NCBI GenBank assembly: GCA_964570205.1
Contig: CAZMXI010000157.1
Coordinates: 1-11,332 of the forward strand
Direction: 5' to 3'
Length of the DNA: 11,332 nucleotides
Origin: CAZMXI01 sp964570205
GTDB taxonomy: Bacteria; Planctomycetota; Phycisphaerae; Tepidisphaerales; Tepidisphaeraceae
Shown: in pieces, positions 1 through 6,041 of the stretch
How positions within the stretch are numbered: the first letter of the stretch is position 1
How the letters are laid out: each line of letters begins with the position of its first letter
Made by a program: the position numbers and the translations under genes
Notes under the pieces: generated by a model
What the model saw: the letters and a program-made list of their open reading frames with translations, nothing else
Databases searched by the model: none
Told to the model about the DNA's origin: nothing

Positions 1-275
1 AATATGGCGGGTTTTGAAGCGCTCACAGGTGGGGGAAGTTCGGCGCTCTATGACAACGCAGAAGGCGCGGACTCTCTGCCCGCCGGCAGCGAACTGCCGC
101 AGTGTCCTTCGCCAGGACTTCTCTTTGGACCCATCACGACGCGGGCCGTGGCCCGCTGAGGAGGTGTTGTTGGTCATGCGGGCATCATGACGATCCCGCT
201 GGCCGGCCGGTAGATGTGCTTCGCCGGGCGCTTACGACGAATACACTTGAACAACCTGAGAAAGCACAGCGCACG
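1..275. other. Non-coding or unassigned left flank with several hairpins
   Basis: I see no convincing gene here. On the plus strand several hairpins occur in a row: CGGCAG-CGAA-CTGCCG (84-99), GTCCT-TCGCC-AGGAC (104-118), GCGGGCC-GT-GGCCCGC (141-156) and GCGGG-bulged C-ATC-ATGAC-GAT-CCCGC (178-199). Between the third and fourth lies AGGAGGT (159-165), a perfect ribosome-site match 10 nt before an ATG at 176. That ATG opens only a 4-codon frame (176-190), overlapping by ATGA an 8-codon frame (187-213). The region probably belongs to the spacer towards the next gene off the left edge. Confidence 0.45.
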
Positions 276-302
276 AAAAATCCCGGCGGAGGGGCCGGGA
301 TT
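276..302 (-). terminator. Rho-independent terminator of the operon
   Basis: On the minus strand a perfect 9-bp stem, AATCCCGGC/GCCGGGATT (294-302 with 279-287), has a 6-nt loop CCCTCC and runs directly into a T-run (280-276), then CGTGC. It begins 34 nt after the TAA of the TPR gene at 337-339. The position and shape fit the transcription end of the whole minus-strand cluster. A small extra hairpin, CCTGC-GG-GCAGG (306-317), sits just before it. Confidence 0.92.
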
Positions 303-336
303 GTGCCTGCGGGCAGGTTGGATCGGTCGATGTCGG

Positions 337-3300
337 TTACCCCGGTTGCGTATTCGCAGCGGCGGAGTATTTCTGACGGAGTTGCTGGAGCTGTTTCCTG
401 CCGCGGGCGCTGAGCTGACGGTCCTGCGGCTGGTCGCGCTCGATCTGCCGCAGCTCGTTTCTGGCCTCGGCGGTCTTGCCGGCCTGATCGTAGACCGAAG
501 CCAGATTGATGCGCATGTCCACATTGGCCGGTTCAAGCCGCATCGCGGCGTTCATGCTGGCGATGGCGGCATCGTACTGCTTCAGGGCAAGCTGCACGGT
601 GGCAAGGGTATCGTGATAGTTGCCCTCGCGCGGGTTGCTCTGGACGGCGCCGGCCGCAAGCTTGAGGGCTTCGTTCAGGTCGCCGCCCCGGTTGACCAGA
701 ACCATGGCGAGGTTGTTCAGGGCGTTGCCATGGCGCTCATCGAGGCGAATGGCCTGACGGTAGGAAGCCTCGGCCGCGGGAAGGTCATTGCCCGACTCCT
801 GCATCATGCCCAGGCGGAAGAGCAGTTCGGGCGTCGCGGGATTGGCGGCCGCGGCGATAGAGGCAGCGCCTTTGGCCGCGCGGGCGAGGGAATCGGCTGC
901 GGCGGCCTGCACGGCCGGGTCTGCCGAGCGCTGCTTGAGCATGTGCCAGCCGAAGGCGAGGTTGATCTGTTCGTCAGCGGCATCGGCGGGAACCAGGGGC
1001 GAAATCTCGTTCATCCAGGCGACGGCCGTCTTCTCATCGGCCGTGAATCGCCAGGCCAGGTCCATCCAGACAGCGCGCCAGGCGGGCGCCTTGGCCAGCA
1101 GCGGGCGAAGCAGATCGGCGGCCTGGGCAGACCGCCGCGACTGCACGAGCGCCCGCGCCTGGAGCGTCAACACCGCGGCCATCGATTCGGGCTGTTGGAT
1201 GGCGGACTTGACATGGGGTTCGAGGCTCTTGAGGGCGATGGCGGGTTCATTGAGGTTTAGATGCGCATTGGCGAGCAGGAGGTCCGCCTGAAGGGGCTGG
1301 GCCAGCGTGCGTTGGCGCCACTGCTGGGCTGCGGGCACCGCCTCGCTCCAACGCCCGGCCGCGGCCAGGGCCTGGGCCTGCGCCCGGGCGGGCTCGACAG
1401 CGCCGGGGAACGCCTGCGTTGTGCGGGAAGCGATGGCGGCGGCATCATCGAACCGGCCGACGGCGAGACACAGGTCGGTCAGCATCAGTTGAAGCGGCAG
1501 GAAGCGGGCATTGCGGTCGGCCAGCGGCCGGAGCTTTGCGATGACGGCATCCGGGCGCTCCCCCGACGCTCGGGCCGCGGCCAGAATCCTGAGCGATTCG
1601 ATGGCGGCAGCATTGTCATCGGCCACGCGAAGGAGGGAAATCGCGATAAGGCGACTGCCGGCGATGGCAGGCCGCAGCCACGGCTGGACCTTGTCCAGAT
1701 CGGCGAAAACGGATTGCAGGACCGATGCCTGAGTCTTGAAGGCCGCCAGGGCCTCATCCGAGGCGAGCAGCCTTGATGCCTGATCCACCGCGGCCAGCGC
1801 GGCGGGAATGCGTCCCGCGGTCAGGTTCGCCGCGATGACGGCTTTCCAGGCGGCGGCGTTGTCGGGGGCAGCGCGGGTGGCGGCCGTGTAGTACTCGATG
1901 GCCTTGTCGAAGGCGCCAGCGCGCTCCTGGTAATCGCCGAGGATGAGATCTTTGATTCCGGGCTTGAGCGTCAGCTTATCCAGCAGGGCCAGGACCTGCC
2001 CGGCCTCCTGGGCGCGCCCCTGCGATCGATAGAAATCGGCGACGAAGCGGATGTCGCCCTCGTCGGGATTCTGGAGCAGCTTGCGGCACATTTCATCGCA
2101 TTTCTGGATGTCATTGCGCTGGCGATAAAGCTGGGCGAGGAGCAGGTCGGAGGTGGACTGATCTCCCTGAGCGGCAAGCTGTTCCATGGCACGAAGCGCC
2201 TCGTCGGCGTTGCCCTGCCGGGCCAGCAGCTCGGCGGCGGCCTGGCGCTGCTGGCTCGACGCCGCAGCATTCTGGAGGATGCGGTTGAGGTAAGCGGCGG
2301 CGTCGTTGTACTCGCCGCGCTGTTGGTGGAGGCGGGAAAGCTGCATCGCCGTTGCGATGTTGCCCGGCTCCTTCACCAGGGCGGTTCGGAGCTCGGCGAT
2401 GGACTCGGAGGTGCTGCCCAGGGCCGCGTAGGCCTCGGCCAGGAGCAGGTTGACCACCGGCAGATCCGAATCGGCCTTGACCCCGATCAGCAGCTTGATG
2501 GCGTCGGCCAGGTCGCGATCATTGCGCTTGCCGCGCAGTTGCCACTGCGCCTTGGCCAGTCGCCAGTTCACGCCCTGATCGCCAACCAGCGCCTTGGCGC
2601 GGTCGAGCGTGCGCCCGACGAAGTCATGATCGGATTGCACGGATGCGGCCGCGAGGCAGAACCACTGAATATCGGCGTTGTCGGTGTAGGCGTCGCCCAA
2701 TTTGATGCAGGCCTCTCTGGCGGCGGGATCCTTGGTCACTTCCAGGAAACGGGCCCTGGCCAGTTCCCACGCAGCGGGGTCGCCCTTGTGGGGAGCGGCC
2801 ATGGCGGTCTTGATCAGATCGAGGCCCTGCTGGGGTTGTTTGGCTTCGGCCAGCGCCGCGGCCCGGGCAAAGGCCAGATCGGGAGTCAGGCCGTGGGTCT
2901 GTTCGCTGGCGGCGTAGCAGGCGGATTCCATATCCAATTGCTGGAACCGGCTGACCGCGGCAAGCTCGATGAGGACCTTTTCATCGGGCATCCTGGGCGA
3001 GGCCAGGACCTGCTTGAGACGGGCGATCGCGGCCTCTTTCTGGCCGGTCCGCGCCAGCAGCAGCACCTGCAAAGGCAGCGTCCGGGGCTCGTTGGGACTG
3101 AGTTTCTGGACCTCTTCAACAAGCTGAAGCACTTTGCCCACTTCTTCAGCGCGCATGCCGCCAATGGCGGGGAGGTAAGCCATCGCCAGCGATGACAGAG
3201 CCTCGGGGTTCTTCGGGTCGCAGGCGCAGGCATACTGGCCCCAGCGGATGGCGTCTTCAATCCTGCGGCGGGCGGTGTAGCTGCGGGCAAGCTGGATCGG

Positions 3301-4566
3301 GGGCAGCGACCAGGCCGGCGCCGACTGGGCGGCGCGGGTCCAGTGCTGGAGGGCGGTGTCGTTTTCGCCAAGTTTCTCGTATGCCTCGGCCGCGAAGCGG
3401 CGGAAGAAGGCGTTGTCGGAGAAGCGGCCGACGGCCAACTGGCAGACCTCAGCGATGGCCTTGGGCTTCTCGCCGCCGTAGACCGCGCGGAGGACGGCCA
3501 CCCAGTCGGAGGCGACGGGGTTGCCCTGGCGCGAGGCGAGGGCGGTCAGAATCGGCTGGGCATCGCCATGGCGGCCGAGCTCGAAGAAGGCCATCGCGCG
3601 CAAGGCCAGAAGGGCGGCATCGGAGCCGGGCAGCGAGGGATCGGCGACGATGCGATCCAAGAGCGGCTGCCATGCGTTCCGCTCGGCCAGTCGAGCGGCA
3701 AGCAGGCGCTGGAGGTTGACGTCGGGGTTGGCCTTGGCGGCTGAATCGATCGCGTTGAAGGACTCCTGGAACAGGCCGACGCGCACGGCGGCGCCGGCCA
3801 GCCGCTCGACGAAGGCCGGATCGTGCACGTCGCGCGAGGCGGCCTTACGGAGCCACTCGGCAGCCTGCTGGGCGTTGTTGGCGCCGAGACAGGCGACGGC
3901 CATGACCAGTTCGAATCGGCCATCATTGGGGTGAGCATCGACCAGCGCCTTGGCCTGCTCGACGATCTTGTCGGCGGCCTCGCCCTTGAGCCTCTTGACA
4001 TCCATCAGCAGGATCTGCCCGCCGATGTCGGCTGGATCCAGGGCGGCGGCGGCCGTCGCGTCGGCCAGCGCCTTGTCCTGATTGCGCAGCATGGCGTGCG
4101 CGACAGCGCGGGAGCGAAGCGCGTGGGCATCCTTCGGATCGGCAACGAGCATGCGGTCGGCGAGGGCAACGGCTTCGCTGGGCTGGCGACGCTGCACGTA
4201 AAGGTCAAGAAGCAGCTTCGCGGCCTTTCTGTGGCCCGGCTGCAGATCCAGGGCATATCGCAGGCTGTTCGTGGCCTGGCTGATGTGGCCACCGTCACGT
4301 TCGGCGACCTGGAGTCGAGCCTCGGCGTAGTGATAGCGCGCATCGGCATCTTCCTTGAATATGTTGCAGTAGGTGCCGATGCGGTGCATGGCGGTGAAGT
4401 AGTCATGCTTCTCGAGCGCCGCCATGCCTTCGTCACGTGCGCGCAGCGCGTTGGTCCGCTGCATCTGGCGGTGGACGAAGAACGCCCCGGCCAGGGCCCC
4501 GGCGGCAAGGACGACGGCAGCGGCGAGGATAATCAGCCGGCGTTTGGTCTTGGCTCGTACGATCAT
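337..4566 (-). CDS. Large membrane-anchored TPR-repeat protein of the exosortase/EPS cluster
   Basis: A 1409-residue Ala-rich, helical-repeat protein and the last gene of the operon. Residues 1-10 are basic and 11-31 form one hydrophobic helix, so it is probably held in the inner membrane with a very large periplasmic part. No lipobox Cys follows the helix. Degenerate TPR units fill most of the rest. The clearest are near residues 1255-1375, for example YRQAIRLDERHGNALNNLAM and AIASMNAAMRLEPANVDMRI. Long TPR proteins are typical partners in exosortase-linked EPS loci (for example the PEP-CTERM system TPR lipoproteins) and in polymer export as scaffolds; the exact role here is inferred from context. 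The ATG at 4566 overlaps the previous stop by 4 nt and has GGGGAG 10 nt upstream. The C-terminal end is Gln/Arg-rich with no sorting signal. An intrinsic terminator follows within 60 nt. Confidence 0.92.
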   Translation of the reverse strand: MIVRAKTKRRLIILAAAVVLAAGALAGAFFVHRQMQRTNALRARDEGMAALEKHDYFTAMHRIGTYCNIFKEDADARYHYAEARLQVAERDGGHISQATNSLRYALDLQPGHRKAAKLLLDLYVQRRQPSEAVALADRMLVADPKDAHALRSRAVAHAMLRNQDKALADATAAAALDPADIGGQILLMDVKRLKGEAADKIVEQAKALVDAHPNDGRFELVMAVACLGANNAQQAAEWLRKAASRDVHDPAFVERLAGAAVRVGLFQESFNAIDSAAKANPDVNLQRLLAARLAERNAWQPLLDRIVADPSLPGSDAALLALRAMAFFELGRHGDAQPILTALASRQGNPVASDWVAVLRAVYGGEKPKAIAEVCQLAVGRFSDNAFFRRFAAEAYEKLGENDTALQHWTRAAQSAPAWSLPPIQLARSYTARRRIEDAIRWGQYACACDPKNPEALSSLAMAYLPAIGGMRAEEVGKVLQLVEEVQKLSPNEPRTLPLQVLLLARTGQKEAAIARLKQVLASPRMPDEKVLIELAAVSRFQQLDMESACYAASEQTHGLTPDLAFARAAALAEAKQPQQGLDLIKTAMAAPHKGDPAAWELARARFLEVTKDPAAREACIKLGDAYTDNADIQWFCLAAASVQSDHDFVGRTLDRAKALVGDQGVNWRLAKAQWQLRGKRNDRDLADAIKLLIGVKADSDLPVVNLLLAEAYAALGSTSESIAELRTALVKEPGNIATAMQLSRLHQQRGEYNDAAAYLNRILQNAAASSQQRQAAAELLARQGNADEALRAMEQLAAQGDQSTSDLLLAQLYRQRNDIQKCDEMCRKLLQNPDEGDIRFVADFYRSQGRAQEAGQVLALLDKLTLKPGIKDLILGDYQERAGAFDKAIEYYTAATRAAPDNAAAWKAVIAANLTAGRIPAALAAVDQASRLLASDEALAAFKTQASVLQSVFADLDKVQPWLRPAIAGSRLIAISLLRVADDNAAAIESLRILAAARASGERPDAVIAKLRPLADRNARFLPLQLMLTDLCLAVGRFDDAAAIASRTTQAFPGAVEPARAQAQALAAAGRWSEAVPAAQQWRQRTLAQPLQADLLLANAHLNLNEPAIALKSLEPHVKSAIQQPESMAAVLTLQARALVQSRRSAQAADLLRPLLAKAPAWRAVWMDLAWRFTADEKTAVAWMNEISPLVPADAADEQINLAFGWHMLKQRSADPAVQAAAADSLARAAKGAASIAAAANPATPELLFRLGMMQESGNDLPAAEASYRQAIRLDERHGNALNNLAMVLVNRGGDLNEALKLAAGAVQSNPREGNYHDTLATVQLALKQYDAAIASMNAAMRLEPANVDMRINLASVYDQAGKTAEARNELRQIERDQPQDRQLSARGRKQLQQLRQKYSAAANTQPG

Positions 4567-5160
4567 GGGCGTAAGGCTCCCCGGACGATGATGGCCACGG
4601 TTTTCCAGATGATCTGGACATCCAGCCAGAAGCTGGCTCTTTCAACGTACTCGATGTCGTACTTGATCCACTCCTGGAAATCCAGCCCGTGCTTGCGGGT
4701 GCGCTGGACCTGCCAGAGCCCGGTGATGCCGGGACGCACGCTGAGGCGAGCCTCGCGCCAGCCGGGGCAGAACTGGTTTTCCCTGTAGGGGCTGGGGCGC
4801 GGCCCGACCACCGACATATGGCCCAGCAGCACGTTGATGAACTGGGGCAGTTCGTCGATGTTGAGCTTGCGGATGATGTTGCCGACGAACGTGATGCGGG
4901 GGTCGTTGTCTATGTAGAACTGCGGGCCGTCGGCCTGGTTTTCGGCGGCGATCTGGGCCTTGATGCGGTCGGCGTCCTTACGCATCGAGCGGAACTTGAG
5001 GCAGGGGAATTCCTTGCCGCCGATGGTCTCCCTCTTGTGGCCGAAGAAGAACGGCCGGCCGTCTTCCAGCCAGATCGCCAGCATGACCAGGGGATAGAGC
5101 GGCAGCGTGAGGATCAGCACCACCATCGCAAAAATGATGTCGAAGCCGCGCTTGAGAATC
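4563..5160 (-). CDS. Polyprenyl-phosphate sugar-1-phosphate transferase (WcaJ/bacterial sugar transferase family), 5' end in assembly gap
   Basis: This enzyme transfers a sugar-1-phosphate from an NDP-sugar to undecaprenyl phosphate, the priming step of EPS or O-antigen repeat synthesis, at the inner membrane. The frame begins in the gap with LKRGFDIIF, the usual opening of the catalytic domain. Next come one hydrophobic helix (AMVVLILTLPLYPLVMLAIW), the KFRSM motif, NIDELPQFINVLLGHMSVVG followed by PRP, and VRPGITGLWQVQ, all hallmark positions of the family. It ends at TGA 4563. About 198 residues are visible, which covers essentially the whole catalytic domain. An internal ATG at 5126 falls inside the membrane helix and is not a credible start. 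The stop overlaps the ATG of the TPR gene by 4 nt (ATGA), indicating translational coupling. The N-terminal part is at 5171-5950. Sugar specificity cannot be read from the sequence. Confidence 0.95.
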
Positions 5161-5170
5161 NNNNNNNNNN
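5161..5170. other. Assembly gap (10 N) inside a gene
   Basis: Ten consecutive undetermined bases. The codon frame on the right ends exactly at 5171. The sugar-transferase frame on the left has its first full codon at 5159, leaving one extra base at 5160. A continuous gene therefore needs a true gap length that leaves remainder 2 when divided by 3. Ten does not satisfy this, so the N run is probably a placeholder of arbitrary size. Confidence 0.95.
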
Positions 5171-5950
5171 GGGCGTGGGCTCGAGTTCTTCCCAGCGCAC
5201 ATGGGCGGTCTGGGGGCGGGCGGCGGGGTCATCCCACAGCACGGCCGGGCCGAGGACCGCCTTGGCATCTTCCAGCGAACGTCCAGCGCCGATCCAGACG
5301 GGCCCGATGAACCTGGTATCGGAAGGCGACTTGATGTCACCATAGGCCCAGACATCGGCGCCGACTTTGCGAATGCCGTGAATGGTGGCCGATGGATGCT
5401 GCCAGTACTGGACGAGATCGCGGACGAACTGGGCGATTTCGGCGTCGGCAGCGCGGTCATAGGCGCGTCCGGTGATGCTCATGGCCTCGCGGTGGGTGCG
5501 GGGAATCCGGCGAAGCTGATCCCAGGCGGCGCGGATGTCGGCGGAGGTCTGCCAGAGCCGGGCGATGTCACGGTGGGGAGTGATGGCGACGCGGGCCAGG
5601 CGGGCATCGGAGCCGCCGTAGTTGCGCTCGAAGCGGACGAACTGGCCGCTGTCGTCGGTGAGCACGGTCTCGCGATAGCCGCGATCGCGGCTGTTGTTCA
5701 GCCGCACGTACATGACGTCGGGGTCCATCCAGCTCAGGGTTTCGATCAGGTGGCGCAATCGGAAGATGGCGAGCGTGCGCGGGTCGGTCAGGAGGAACAG
5801 CTCAGCGCCTTCGACGATCTCGGCCACCTCGCCCTGGCGCACGACTGACACGCCGCGGGCGGCCCAGAAGTAGTCGTGCAGGAGCGTGGGGGTCAGGCCC
5901 CAGACGGTCGGCTGGCTCTCGGCGGGAAGGATGGAAATCTGCCTGATCAT
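5171..5950 (-). CDS. N-terminal part of a probable two-domain sugar transferase; unrecognised region ending in hexapeptide-like repeats (partial at assembly gap)
   Basis: This is an open frame of 260 codons from the ATG at 5950 into the N run, with no stop. I do not recognise residues 1-190 as a named domain. They include TPTLLHDYFWAARGVSVVRQ (20-39) and IVEGAELFLLTDPRTLAIF (45-63), and look like a compact soluble domain with no membrane helix. Residues about 190-245 contain FIGPVWIGAGR and VLGPAVLWDD, which resemble left-handed beta-helix turns of sugar nucleotidyltransferases and acyltransferases. Past the gap, the same strand encodes a sugar-transferase domain beginning at its canonical LKRGFDIIF, so both parts are most likely one gene with a cytosolic N-terminal domain. 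A TTG at 5956 is an alternative start. Neither start has a good ribosome site, although the kinase gene ends only 91 nt upstream. Confidence 0.75.
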
Positions 5951-5980
5951 GACCAATATCCGGAGTACGCGCTTGACCCA

Positions 5981-6014
5981 CAGCGCCTTCGGCCTTCAGC
6001 GGAGGGAGGCGCTG
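5981..6014. other. Inverted repeat in the Wzz/kinase-sugar transferase gap
   Basis: CAGCGCCT at 5981-5988 is perfectly complementary to AGGCGCTG at 6007-6014, an 8-bp stem with an 18-nt loop. It lies in the 91-nt gap between the kinase stop (6042) and the sugar transferase start (5950), the longest gap in the operon. No T-run follows on the minus strand, so it is not a classical terminator. It could affect mRNA processing or translation of the downstream gene. Confidence 0.55.
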
Positions 6015-6041
6015 CGTTCTCCCAACCGCACCGCGACGGGG

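Noticed and set aside
245..275. CTGAGA near 257 as a possible TPP riboswitch core
   Set aside because: The other conserved TPP elements are absent and no suitable downstream gene is present.
214..1260. Plus-strand open frame running from the left flank into the TPR gene, directly after the tiny frames at 176-213
   Set aside because: Most of it is antisense to the C-terminal TPR units, which are clearly real. It also crosses the terminator, and the encoded sequence shows no domain.
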